This document shows, in pieces, positions 44,936-53,452 of a stretch of DNA of 64,000 bases (position 1 is its first letter; each line of letters starts with the position of its first letter). The stretch lies in NCBI GenBank assembly GCA_028289375.1, contig JANQQK010000060.1, forward strand, positions 62,001-126,000, in the 5' to 3' direction. The translations under genes and the position numbers were made by a program. Under the pieces are notes generated by a model. The model had not been told where the DNA came from. It worked only from the letters and a program-made list of their open reading frames with translations, and searched no databases. The DNA is from Phycisphaerae bacterium. Its GTDB lineage: Bacteria; Planctomycetota; Phycisphaerae; UBA1845.

Positions 44936-45289
44936 CTAGACGCTGCAGTCCTCGGGTGCTGGGATCAGGCAAATGAACTCCAGCGGTTCATTGCCGGGGT
45001 TTCGGAATTGGTGCATTTCGTTGGCTGGGACGTAGATGATGTCGCCGGCGGAGAACTGGCGTTCGCCCTGTTCGCTTTGGGCGACGCCTGCGCCTTTCAG
45101 AATCACAATTTCGTGTTCGTAGTCGTGCTGGTGATGGGGGGTGTGGCCGCCGGGTTCGACCTCGAAGTGGCGCATGTGGAAGTTTGGTGCCTTTTCGCCG
45201 GGGCCTATGAGCATGCGCATTTTGGCACCGTTGGCGCCTTCCATGTTCACGGGGTTGGATTCGTGCGATGCGATGGATTGAACCTTCAT
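44936..45289 (-). CDS. Small cupin-domain protein
   Basis: 117 residues, a single cupin barrel. Motif one is GGHTPHHQHDYEHEIVILKG, with three His and a Glu as metal ligands; motif two is FSAGDIIYVPANEMHQFRNPG. Metal-bound cupins of this size may be isomerases, dioxygenases or binding proteins, so substrate cannot be told. Separate from its neighbours. Confidence 0.78.
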   Translation of the reverse strand: MKVQSIASHESNPVNMEGANGAKMRMLIGPGEKAPNFHMRHFEVEPGGHTPHHQHDYEHEIVILKGAGVAQSEQGERQFSAGDIIYVPANEMHQFRNPGNEPLEFICLIPAPEDCSV

Positions 45290-45402
45290 GGTGCTGCTCC
45301 CGTGATCGAAAATGTTGTCCCCACTTGTTATACGTGCGCTTGCCCACGAATTCCAGCGAGTGCGGTGATTCGCTACGGAGGCATTGATCTTCTAAAATCG
45401 CT

Positions 45403-46473
45403 TTGATGATGACGATGAATGGCGAACTGGTGCGACGGCTGCAGGCGATGGCGACGGATGTGGACCGTGTGGGGGCTTGGTCTCAGGCGGTGATCGATGC
45501 TCTTTCGGAGGCTGGGTGCTGGCGTTGGATGATTCCGACGGAATTCGGCGGGGCGGGTTTGGAGCCTGTCGATCTGGTGGTTGGGTATGAGACGGTTGCA
45601 CGTGGAAGCATGGCGGCGAGCCTGATTTTCACGCAGCATGACGCGGCGGCGGATCTGATCGTGCGTGGGGACAACGCGGGTTTGCGGGAGCGGTTGTGTC
45701 CGAAGCTGGCGGCGGGGGCGTACTTTCTGACGGTGGGGATCAGTCAGTTGACGACGTCGCGGCAGGGGGGTGAGCCTGCGATGAAGGTCGACTGGGACGG
45801 CATGCGGGCGCGTTTTGATGGGGACATGCCCTGGTCGACGGCGCCGGCGCACTGCGATGCGATTGTGACGGGCGGGGTATGTGCGGATGGGCAGCAGTTG
45901 ATTGCGTGCATGCCGGCGGATTCGCCCGGGCTGACGGTTGCGGAGCCGATGGCGCTGTCGGGTCTGCAGTCGACGGCGACGACGGCGGTGCATTGTGATG
46001 GGGTTGAGGTCGGGGCGGACTGGGTGATTCGGGGGCCGGTGGAGAAGGCGCTCGGGAGTCGATCGACGGTGCGGCCGTTGGTGGTGAGTGCGTCGGGTAT
46101 CGGGTTGGCGGGGTCGATGGTGGATCTGCTGCGGGAGATCGCGCCGAAGCGATCGGCGGAGTTGCGGTCGTTCGCGGATGACATCATCCGGCACTACGAA
46201 CGGGTTCGGGGTGAGATTCTTGATGCGGCGGAGATGTTGGGTCAGGGGGCGGGGTTGGAATCGCGGAAGGCTGAGATTCGCTCGACGGTGAATGATCTGG
46301 TGGTGCGGTTGGCGCTGGTGTTGATGACGCTGGCGAAGGGGACGGGGTACATGACGGATCACCCGGCGCAGCGGTTCGTGCGGGAGGCGATGTTCTTTCT
46401 GGTGTGGTCGGCGCCTGAGACCGTGCAGCGGATGACATTGGCGAAATTGCTGGGCGAGCCTGAGACGGATTAG
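45403..46473 (+). CDS. Acyl-CoA dehydrogenase family protein, divergent
   Basis: 356 residues, ATG at 45403. An N-terminal helical part with WMIPTEFGGAGLEPVDL and HDAAAD, a middle beta domain, and a C-terminal helical bundle with PTAQ-like HPAQRFVREA fit the ACAD fold. Core flavin-binding and active-site features (notably a clear catalytic Glu motif) are not obvious, so it may be a related oxidoreductase or hydroxylase. Its last 4 bases overlap the convergent membrane hydrolase gene. Confidence 0.65.
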   Translation: MMMTMNGELVRRLQAMATDVDRVGAWSQAVIDALSEAGCWRWMIPTEFGGAGLEPVDLVVGYETVARGSMAASLIFTQHDAAADLIVRGDNAGLRERLCPKLAAGAYFLTVGISQLTTSRQGGEPAMKVDWDGMRARFDGDMPWSTAPAHCDAIVTGGVCADGQQLIACMPADSPGLTVAEPMALSGLQSTATTAVHCDGVEVGADWVIRGPVEKALGSRSTVRPLVVSASGIGLAGSMVDLLREIAPKRSAELRSFADDIIRHYERVRGEILDAAEMLGQGAGLESRKAEIRSTVNDLVVRLALVLMTLAKGTGYMTDHPAQRFVREAMFFLVWSAPETVQRMTLAKLLGEPETD

Positions 46474-47018
46474 TTGCGCGACGTTGGCGGGGCGACTCTC
46501 GGCTTGAACCAACCGGAGGCGATCCAGACGGCGATGGCGAAAAGGATGTCGGACAGAAGATTGAGCGCGTGGGTGCCGAGGGTGACGCTTCCCGTGTGCT
46601 CGACGCCGCGGAGGAGGATGAATGGGGATTGGAAGCGGGCGGATGAGAGAGGCCAGAAGAGTTGAAGACCGCGGCCTGAGGTCATGAAGTCGACGAGGAT
46701 GTGCGACGCGTAGGCGGTACAGCCGACGGCGAAGAGGGTTGGCCACGGTAGCCGGATGATGCAACGGGCGATGATGGCGAAGGCGACGCCGCCGATGGTG
46801 ATCATGAACAAGCTATTGGTAGGGCCGTTGTGGTAGGTCGAGATCGGGGCATCGGTGAAGAACCAACCGACGAGGTCGAAGTCGGGTCCCATCAGGGTGG
46901 CCAACAGTGCGGTAGCGAAGAGGAGGCGTCTTGGGCGGGAAGCTGTGGATTGGATTTTGGCGCGGAGTCTTGGCCAGAAGAGCAGGAACAGAGAGGTGTG
47001 GGCGACGGGTGAGGACAT
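46470..47018 (-). CDS. YdjM/DUF457 family membrane-bound hydrolase-like protein
   Basis: 182 residues, four hydrophobic segments, with LMGPDFDLV, HNGPTNS and HILVDFMTSGRG carrying the Asp and His residues expected for the metal-dependent DUF457 membrane hydrolase family (annotated as LexA-binding, inner-membrane associated). Activity is predicted only from family membership. Convergent with the ACAD-like gene. Confidence 0.72.
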   Translation of the reverse strand: MSSPVAHTSLFLLFWPRLRAKIQSTASRPRRLLFATALLATLMGPDFDLVGWFFTDAPISTYHNGPTNSLFMITIGGVAFAIIARCIIRLPWPTLFAVGCTAYASHILVDFMTSGRGLQLFWPLSSARFQSPFILLRGVEHTGSVTLGTHALNLLSDILFAIAVWIASGWFKPRVAPPTSRN

Positions 47019-47260
47019 GAGTGGTGTCTAGCGTTTTCGTTGGGTACGCGTTTTCCGGTGAGCATTGTGATCGGTTTGCCTGATCTGGCCAAGCCTGTTC
47101 GGACGCTTGTCGTTGCGACGGTTGCTGGTGGTCGAGCAACGCCTGGTTGCCCTTGCATGGATGTGTTATCGGCTCTTTCGGTCCACTTCATTTCTGATAC
47201 TGTTTACGCGATGGATGACTTGTTGGGCCGGCGTTGTGTTGAATCGGTCGGAGAGGCTGC

Positions 47261-48700
47261 GTGCACCAAATCATCGATGCAGATCAGGGGAGCGAGGGCA
47301 GGTCATTCTGGGCGTGGCTGATTGTCGCGACGGTGCTGGGGTTTGGTTTGCGAGGCTACCACCTGACGCACGCGAGTTTCTGGGTTGATGAGCTGAATAC
47401 GGTTCGGGTTTGCTGCGACCTGCCGGGGATGCACAAGGCGAAGGTGTTCGGTTATCTGCCAACGGCGTTGGGGTTGGCGTTGAATGGTGCATCTGCTCCC
47501 GAGATGACGGTCGATAATACACACCGTTGGCGCGAGCTCGGTGTGACGGAGTGGTCGGCGCGGTGGCCTTCGGCGTTGATCGGGGCGTTGTCGGTGCCGT
47601 TGCTCGGATTGGCGTCGCGGCGGTTCTTAGGGAATCGTGCGGCTGGGATCTTGGCGTTTCTGTTGGCGATTGCGCCTTATCATATCTTCTGGTCGCAGGC
47701 GTCGCGGTTTTATACGCAGCAGTTTCTGTTCTATCAGTTGGCGTTGATCTGGTACTTCGTGGCGACGGAGCGTTCGTCGCAGCGGTTATTGCTTGCGGCG
47801 ATGGTCGGGATACTGCTGACATTTTTGTCGCAGCCGCCGGGGCTGGTGATCTGCTGTGTGTTGGCGGTGGACTGGTTGGTGGGCAATGCACGTCTGGAGC
47901 CGGTGCGTCTTGGGTGGACGGGATGGATCGCTGGTTTGCTCGTGGTGGGGCTGTGCTATGCGTTCATGCTGTACGACTACGTGGTTCGGCCTGACATCAA
48001 GAAGTTCTTCAATGATCAGTACCAGACGCCCGTGCCGTTTGTGCTGGGGACGGTTTTCTTTGTCGGTCCGATAACGGTCCTGTTTGCGGGTTTGTCGGCG
48101 TGGGCGTTGTGGAAGGAGCGTACGCGGCGGATCGTGTTTCTGCTTGCGGCGGCGATCGTGCCGATGCTCGCCTTTGCGCTGTTGTCGATGCGGATGTATG
48201 TCGGGTTGCGGTATGCGTTCGTGTGTCTGTTCGGTTGGTTGGCGTTATCAGCGTTGGGCATCGATCGGGTGTATGACGCGCTCAAGCCTCGGTTTGGAAG
48301 TTTGATGGCGTTGAGTCCGCTGCTGCTGATCGCGACGTCGATGATGTACTTCAACTATGGGTACTACACCGAAGGGCATGGGTTCCACACACGGTGGCGT
48401 GATGCGTTTCGGTACGTCAATGAAAACCGTCGGCCCGGTGATGTGGTGGTCTGCAACGATCCCCGAATTGGCCAGTACTACCTTGAGGATCCGTCGGTTG
48501 GCGTGACGCCGTCTTCGGCTGATGATCTGGAGGCGTTGGATCGTCCTGTCTGGATTGTACTCGAAGTTGAAGATGCGATTCGAGGCCGCGTTGCGCGATG
48601 GGTCGATAATGTGGCTGCGTGGAAAGCGCAGTATAACTGTCGCGTTCTTCAGCCATATTCCTCGGTACGCGTGTATTACTACACGCCCCCCCTGAATTAG
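47261..48700 (+). CDS. GT39-like integral membrane glycosyltransferase
   Basis: 479 residues from a GTG at 47261 with GGAGAGG 5 bases upstream. About ten membrane segments; the first loop carries SFWVDELN with the Asp-Glu pair typical of the GT-C (GT39/ArnT-like) superfamily, and the last 90 residues are a periplasmic tail. Such enzymes transfer sugars from polyprenyl-phosphate donors. The SGNH hydrolase 17 bases downstream may be in the same operon and act on the product. Acceptor unknown. Confidence 0.72.
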   Translation: MHQIIDADQGSEGRSFWAWLIVATVLGFGLRGYHLTHASFWVDELNTVRVCCDLPGMHKAKVFGYLPTALGLALNGASAPEMTVDNTHRWRELGVTEWSARWPSALIGALSVPLLGLASRRFLGNRAAGILAFLLAIAPYHIFWSQASRFYTQQFLFYQLALIWYFVATERSSQRLLLAAMVGILLTFLSQPPGLVICCVLAVDWLVGNARLEPVRLGWTGWIAGLLVVGLCYAFMLYDYVVRPDIKKFFNDQYQTPVPFVLGTVFFVGPITVLFAGLSAWALWKERTRRIVFLLAAAIVPMLAFALLSMRMYVGLRYAFVCLFGWLALSALGIDRVYDALKPRFGSLMALSPLLLIATSMMYFNYGYYTEGHGFHTRWRDAFRYVNENRRPGDVVVCNDPRIGQYYLEDPSVGVTPSSADDLEALDRPVWIVLEVEDAIRGRVARWVDNVAAWKAQYNCRVLQPYSSVRVYYYTPPLN

Positions 48701-48717
48701 CCGAGACAACCCACGAT

Positions 48718-49848
48718 ATGAACGACTCAGAGTTGACGAAGGGTCCTGCTGCGCGAACAGCGGCGGACGTTGAGGCTGTACGCCCGCGTGGTGCACGGCG
48801 TGGTCTGTTCATGGTGACGGCTGTGAGCATGACGGTTGTGATCACGCTCTTGTGCCTCGAGGTGGTCGTGCGGATCATGAATCCACCGATTCAGGTTGGT
48901 CCCGCGCTGGTGCAGTTTTCCGAGACGCTCGGTTTTGAACTGAAGCCCAACCTCCAGTGCCGCAGGCGATCACGTGAGTATGACACGACGATTTGTTCAA
49001 ACAGCATGGGCATGCGTGGCCCGGAAGTGGGAGAGGAGAAGGGGCGTCGCGTCGTTCGAATCTTGTGCATCGGGGATTCGTTTACGTTCGGGCGCGGTGT
49101 GAACGACGAGGAGTCGTTCGTGCGACTCATCGAGCGCCGGCTGAACGCGATTCCCGATGGTGTGCGGTACGAGGTACTCAATGGTGGTGTGGTGGGGTGG
49201 GGGACGGGGAACGAACTGATGTTCTTGCGTCAGCGGGGGCTGCAATTGCAACCGGACATGATCTTGCTGCAGCTGTATGCCAACGATTTCGACGACAACA
49301 TGCGGAGCACTCTCTTCACCGTTGACCGTGATGGACGTCTGCATGAGGGACGGGCGTATTCGGGTCTGAAGACGATCACGGGGATATTCAACGCGTTGCC
49401 TGGCAAGTCGATTCTGGAGAATTCGTACCTGTTCAACTACGCGCGGACGTTTCTCAACATTTCCGTTCGGCCGGGCGGTGGTGGGAACGATGAAGCGTCT
49501 GAAGCCGCCATTCGCGAGCGGGAACGGGCTGCGGAGGTGTTGACATCGGCGTTGCTGTCGGCGGTTGTCGGCGTGGCGCGTGATGCAGGTGTGCCCATGG
49601 TGGCGACGACAATCGATCTGTCCGAGAAGCAGCGACGGGTGGTCTCGGACGTGTTTGCGGCGGCAAGTGTTCCGATCCTGAGTCTTGATGGCATGAAGAA
49701 GGAGCATCCGGAGCTGTATTTCAAGTATGACTTTCACTGGAATCGTGCCGGTCATGCTTGGGCTGCGAATCAGCTCGCGGAATTCCTACTTGAGCACCTT
49801 GGTGATCCCCGCCATTCGACGCCCTCGGCCTTGGGAAAGTCCGAGTAG
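48718..49848 (+). CDS. Membrane-anchored SGNH/GDSL-type hydrolase
   Basis: 376 residues: a membrane helix at about residues 32-55, then an SGNH hydrolase with the nucleophile block CIGDSFTFGRGV, Gly in LNGGVVGWGTGNE, and Asp-His in YDFHWNRAGHAW near the end. Such proteins are often O-acetyl transferases or esterases acting on glycans. It lies 17 bases after the GT39-like gene, so a joint role in modifying a cell-envelope polysaccharide or glycoprotein is likely. Confidence 0.75.
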   Translation: MNDSELTKGPAARTAADVEAVRPRGARRGLFMVTAVSMTVVITLLCLEVVVRIMNPPIQVGPALVQFSETLGFELKPNLQCRRRSREYDTTICSNSMGMRGPEVGEEKGRRVVRILCIGDSFTFGRGVNDEESFVRLIERRLNAIPDGVRYEVLNGGVVGWGTGNELMFLRQRGLQLQPDMILLQLYANDFDDNMRSTLFTVDRDGRLHEGRAYSGLKTITGIFNALPGKSILENSYLFNYARTFLNISVRPGGGGNDEASEAAIRERERAAEVLTSALLSAVVGVARDAGVPMVATTIDLSEKQRRVVSDVFAAASVPILSLDGMKKEHPELYFKYDFHWNRAGHAWAANQLAEFLLEHLGDPRHSTPSALGKSE

Positions 49849-50195
49849 TGTTCTCCCAGATCATCTCGCCGTCATGATCGTTACAGTCGGTGTGATCGGA
49901 CTGCCGCGAGGTCAGAATATCTCGAATGAAACGGCGCCGGCTGGCTGAAATTTCTTGACCAGCGTGTCCCAGATTCACTAGACTATCAGGACAGAACGAG
50001 GCGCGTCCTGCGCCTTGCGTGCATTAAGAGAGAGAGACATAGAGGCGGTGTGTACGTGCCCTCAGCGGGCGTGCGCCGTGCATTGACGTGGTCTTGGGGA
50101 AGACCGCCGGTTTTGGGCTGACTGTGAACACAGCCTACGGTCGGTGGGTTCGCGTTGCCGATTGTGGCAGCGTGGTTTAGGAGGAGCTGAAGGAA
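49849..50195 (+). promoter_or_regulatory. Intergenic leader of the PEP-CTERM gene
   Basis: No gene supported. A candidate sigma70-like promoter is TTGACC at 49955-49960 with TAGACT at 49979-49984 (18-base spacer). A six-bp hairpin, AGGCGC (49999-50004) with GCGCCT (50010-50015), lies in the leader, which is followed by GGAGGAG before the start. The hairpin may act on mRNA stability. Confidence 0.4.
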
Positions 50196-50954
50196 ATGTT
50201 TCGAGTCTCTCACTTGTGCGCCGGGTTTGTGGCTGCCCTCGCATTGATTGCGTCGCCTTCGTTGGCAGAAACCATCACGTTTGATCTGAGTGACGATTTT
50301 GTCACGCCGTTGGCCAACGGTGCTGCCGTTGATTCGCCGGCTGCGTTCGGCAACGTCTTTGATTTGTCGTCGACCGGCGCGAATCTTGGCTCGACCGTCT
50401 TTGACTCGTCGCCAGCCGGTCCGAACGCGGCGACGGCTGATGTCGACCTGCTCTTGGACACCGGGAACATACTGTTCCTGCAGTCGAACGATTTTCCGAC
50501 CCAGACGGTGGCTGGCATCTTTGATACGCCCAATGACTCCACCGGCGATGGTTCGATCACGTTCGATTTCGCGCCCGCTGGTTTCGCCGTTGAGTTGACG
50601 TCGATTGACGTGCTGGACGTTGACACCAATACGTCCATGGAATTGACGCTGACGGATGCCGCTGGCCGCACGCGGACGATTTCGGTTCCAGAGAACTACA
50701 CTGGCGACATCATGGATGGCGAGCCGGGGATCGCGACGATCGATCTTGGTGGGGCTGCGCAGGAGTCACCGAACGTGTCTGGCTTGTTCACGATCATCGG
50801 TCAGGCGAGCGGTTTCGATCTGTCGGACATCGCATCGTTGGAAATTGCGATCGACGGATCGGGCGCGTTGGATAATCTGGTATACGTACCAGAGCCTGCG
50901 ACGGGTCTCCTGATGATCTGTGGGCTCGTCGGATTGGCTCGTCGCCGTCGCTAA
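50196..50954 (+). CDS. PEP-CTERM surface protein
   Basis: 252 residues. Signal peptide to about residue 25 (ALALIASPSLA), a beta-rich domain of about 200 residues, and a C-terminal VPEPATG, hydrophobic helix and RRRR, the PEP-CTERM sorting signal. The beta domain is homologous to the N-terminal domain of the 60-residue-repeat protein at 2637, with shared features such as DFVTPLxNG, GIFDTPNDxxG, ITFDFxP and GAxDNLV. PEP-CTERM proteins are usually sorted by XrtA-type exosortases, and none is in this window. Confidence 0.85.
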   Translation: MFRVSHLCAGFVAALALIASPSLAETITFDLSDDFVTPLANGAAVDSPAAFGNVFDLSSTGANLGSTVFDSSPAGPNAATADVDLLLDTGNILFLQSNDFPTQTVAGIFDTPNDSTGDGSITFDFAPAGFAVELTSIDVLDVDTNTSMELTLTDAAGRTRTISVPENYTGDIMDGEPGIATIDLGGAAQESPNVSGLFTIIGQASGFDLSDIASLEIAIDGSGALDNLVYVPEPATGLLMICGLVGLARRRR

Positions 50955-50991
50955 GACGCGTCGCGTCTCCGATCATCAATACGAATCTGAA

Positions 50992-51027
50992 AGCGGTCCC
51001 TTCGAGAGGCGGGGGCCGCTTTTTTTT
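50992..51027 (+). terminator. Intrinsic terminator after the PEP-CTERM gene
   Basis: A nine-bp stem with one G-U pair (50992-51000 with 51012-51020) is followed by TTTTTTT. Confidence 0.88.
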
Positions 51028-51113
51028 GCGCTCGTTGAGCCTGGTCGGGCGAGATTCTGGTGGCGTGGGTCTTGATTTTCGTGGCCAGCGGGTGCACGAT
51101 GCCGGATTCTCAG

Positions 51114-51187
51114 GGCGGCGTAGCTCAGTTGGTTAGAGCGGCGGATTCATAAACCGCAGGTCACTGGTTCAAATCCAGTCGCCGCTA
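51114..51187 (+). tRNA. tRNA with CAU anticodon (Met, or lysidine-modified Ile)
   Basis: A full cloverleaf is visible: acceptor 51114-51120 with 51180-51186, D-arm GCTC/GAGC, anticodon CAT at 51148-51150, T-arm ACTGG/CCAGT with TTCAAAT loop, and discriminator A51187. The first acceptor pair is G-U and the pair closing the anticodon loop is A-A. CCA is not encoded. CAU may be elongator Met or an Ile tRNA needing lysidine. The integrase gene next to its 3' end indicates that this gene is a phage-type attachment site. Confidence 0.9.
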
Positions 51188-51234
51188 ATCTCGTAAGTCG
51201 ATGTGAATACCGGGGTTGTACTTTGCATGTCTTG

Positions 51235-52521
51235 CTATCCGACCTTGAGGCCTCGCATCGAAGGCGTCTCAACGTCACTTTCAACGTCATTTAGACTCAG
51301 ATTTTGCATCCGATCGCCACGAATCAGGGCATCTAGTGCCCAGCGTGCGCGAGCATCGTCATCGGCGTCACGCTTCGAGTAGTACGTCAACGTTGTGGCG
51401 ATATCCGAATGGCCCATGTACGACTGAAGAACCTCTGCAGGCAGCACGCGTGCACCATTCTTGCCGTACGACTTCCGCAGGCTGTGCATGTTGATAGCGC
51501 CGCTCTGGACGATTCCGGCCCGCTTCACAATTGCTTTCAGTGTGCGAAGCGTGTTATTCACGAGAAACGCGTTCTGCCACGGTTGGCCAGATTGGCGGAG
51601 CTTTCGCCATTTTCGCGAGACAGAAGCCATGCGTTCGGGCGTCAAAAAAAGCAGTGGCACTCGCCTGTCTCGCAGACTCATCCACCCGGCGACAAGACGT
51701 GCCGCATAGCGTGGAAGGGGAATCGAGCGGTCCTCGTAGTCTTTCACAACGAATGGAGGTGTCGCATCGGTTGCCTCGTGCTGGCGGACGTGGACGTAAC
51801 CCGAGACTAGGTCGATGTCCGATGGTCGGAGACTGAACAACTCGCCGAACCGCAGACCAGTCCCGTATGCTATGGAGTACAACGCCTTCTCGCGGATAGT
51901 CCTTGCGTGACGCAGGATACGAAGAAACTCACTCGGCGTCACGAAATGCCAACTTCGCATTTCACCGCGACGCACCGGGAGTACGCGGATGCCATCTGCA
52001 GGCGACGACTCAATGTAGCCCCAGGACTTCGCATAACCGAATGCCGTGCGAATGTCTCTTACGATACCATTTCGCGTCGATTTCGATATCGGTTCACCCT
52101 CGCGCCCTCGTCTCCCGTTAGTCTGGTTCGTGACGAACTGAGCGAGATCGTCGCGTGAGATGGATGTGATTGGCGTTCCCGCGCCAAAGTGATTCACCAC
52201 ACGCCCAAGACTCTCGCGAAATTTCTTGAGCGTCGACGGGCGCAAGTGATCGGCCGCACGTCGCTCGATGAATGTGTCCACGAATACGCTGATCGGTGTA
52301 TCGCCCAATCCCACATCCTGTTGGGGCCTCGGCACTGGCGCCGCGATCTCACCGCGAACGATGCGCGTTTGCCAGTTCGCGAATTTCTCAGCCTCTCGTT
52401 GTCTGGCGAACGATTTGGATGGCCGTCGTTTTCGGCCATCCTCTGTCCACTCAGTCCAGCGGACGACCCAAGGCAGCTTTGCCCGAGCGTCCTTGAATAC
52501 CGATGCTTTCCTAGGTCTCAT
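51235..52521 (-). CDS. Tyrosine recombinase/integrase
   Basis: 428 residues. N-terminal Arm-binding-like region, SAM-like core-binding domain (about 85-160), and a catalytic domain with the first Arg in GTGLRFGELF, HSLRKSYG (His and Arg), the GHSD His and a YYSK Tyr. These are the full R-H-R-H-Y set expected of an active enzyme. It ends 50 bases from the tRNA gene's 3' end, the standard arrangement for tRNA-site integration. Confidence 0.9.
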   Translation of the reverse strand: MRPRKASVFKDARAKLPWVVRWTEWTEDGRKRRPSKSFARQREAEKFANWQTRIVRGEIAAPVPRPQQDVGLGDTPISVFVDTFIERRAADHLRPSTLKKFRESLGRVVNHFGAGTPITSISRDDLAQFVTNQTNGRRGREGEPISKSTRNGIVRDIRTAFGYAKSWGYIESSPADGIRVLPVRRGEMRSWHFVTPSEFLRILRHARTIREKALYSIAYGTGLRFGELFSLRPSDIDLVSGYVHVRQHEATDATPPFVVKDYEDRSIPLPRYAARLVAGWMSLRDRRVPLLFLTPERMASVSRKWRKLRQSGQPWQNAFLVNNTLRTLKAIVKRAGIVQSGAINMHSLRKSYGKNGARVLPAEVLQSYMGHSDIATTLTYYSKRDADDDARARWALDALIRGDRMQNLSLNDVESDVETPSMRGLKVG

Positions 52522-52688
52522 GTATCATCTCCTAACAGCCGGCGACACAGCTGCTCACCGCACCGGGCGGACGGGTCAGACTGCGACAGTTGTGCACCGA
52601 CTGCTCATTGATCAGGATTTCCCTTCGTTCAGCCCGGTTGCAGAGCGGTCCAAGCGTAGCACGCTGATATCCGCAGGTGAAGCCTCGC

Positions 52689-52976
52689 CTAGTTGCTGCT
52701 CGCATCAAACGCGACTTTTGTGGCAAGGAACCGTTCAATTTCGGCAGCCGGATAGCGAATCACGTTTCCGATCTTGCAGCCGCGAAGAAGCCGTTTGTCG
52801 CGATAATACTTGAGCGTGTCGGACGGGTTCTTCGGACCACCTGGTTCGTTCAAGCGAAGGATCGCGATTACTTCTTCCTCGACCAGGACGCTGGGGGCCG
52901 GTCGATACCCCCCGTCGTGGTCAGGCATGTAGAGCGGGCGCGGTAACTGCCCACCATGAGAGTTTTTTTCCTGCAT
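52689..52976 (-). CDS. Excisionase-like winged-helix DNA-binding protein
   Basis: 95 residues; the second half has an HTH or AlpA/Xis-like pattern with TLKYYRDKRLLRGCKIGNVI and IRYPAAEIERFL. It would direct the integrase to excision or act as regulator. It lies between the integrase and an unknown gene on the same strand. Start uncertain: ATG 52976 or 52928. Confidence 0.65.
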   Translation of the reverse strand: MQEKNSHGGQLPRPLYMPDHDGGYRPAPSVLVEEEVIAILRLNEPGGPKNPSDTLKYYRDKRLLRGCKIGNVIRYPAAEIERFLATKVAFDASSN

Positions 52977-52983
52977 GCCCGAT

Positions 52984-53394
52984 TCACCAGCTCATCGGAA
53001 AATCGTCGATGGTGGATTCGACGCACATTCCCACTGAGGGATCGTGGCCAAGACGGAAGGTAGCATGGCCTGCGGGGCAACACGTGGGGTCGGTCACGTC
53101 ACCTGATGATGCAAAACCCGTCCACCGAATCGCAGCCTCGATGGGATTCGTCGCAGATTTGTCCGTGGTTTCCTCTTCGATGTGTTGTATCTGCAGCAAA
53201 CTTGAAACGCGACGTTCCGCCATGAGCAGGGCCGTGTGGCCAATGGTGATCAGATCTTCCAGGCAGTAGCCTTCGTTGCCCGAAGGCGAAATCCCATCCC
53301 CTTCTTTGATCGCATCTTCGATCTCCTCGATCCTCTCCGCATTGAACTCCAGCTGTGCAACCTCATCAAACAGGTCGTCCTTGACAATCTTCAT
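52984..53394 (-). CDS. Hypothetical protein of the integrated element
   Basis: 136 residues from the ATG at 53394, where GAGGA is spaced 7 bases upstream; a GTG eight codons earlier (53418) is an alternative. The first half is acidic and helical, the second half contains several Cys and His residues (about 95-125: CCPAGHA) that could bind metal. No family recognised. Sits 7 bases ahead of the excisionase-like gene. Confidence 0.55.
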   Translation of the reverse strand: MKIVKDDLFDEVAQLEFNAERIEEIEDAIKEGDGISPSGNEGYCLEDLITIGHTALLMAERRVSSLLQIQHIEEETTDKSATNPIEAAIRWTGFASSGDVTDPTCCPAGHATFRLGHDPSVGMCVESTIDDFPMSW

Positions 53395-53452
53395 GCAATA
53401 ATCCTCAAAAGGGTTCACATAACGAACAGCATCCGTGCTGTTCGCTCACTCA

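Noticed and set aside
45373..46764. A 463-residue minus-strand frame rich in Arg, Pro and His
   Set aside because: It lies opposite the ACAD-like gene, whose sense frame has clear family motifs; composition of the antisense product is typical of a shadow in high-GC DNA.
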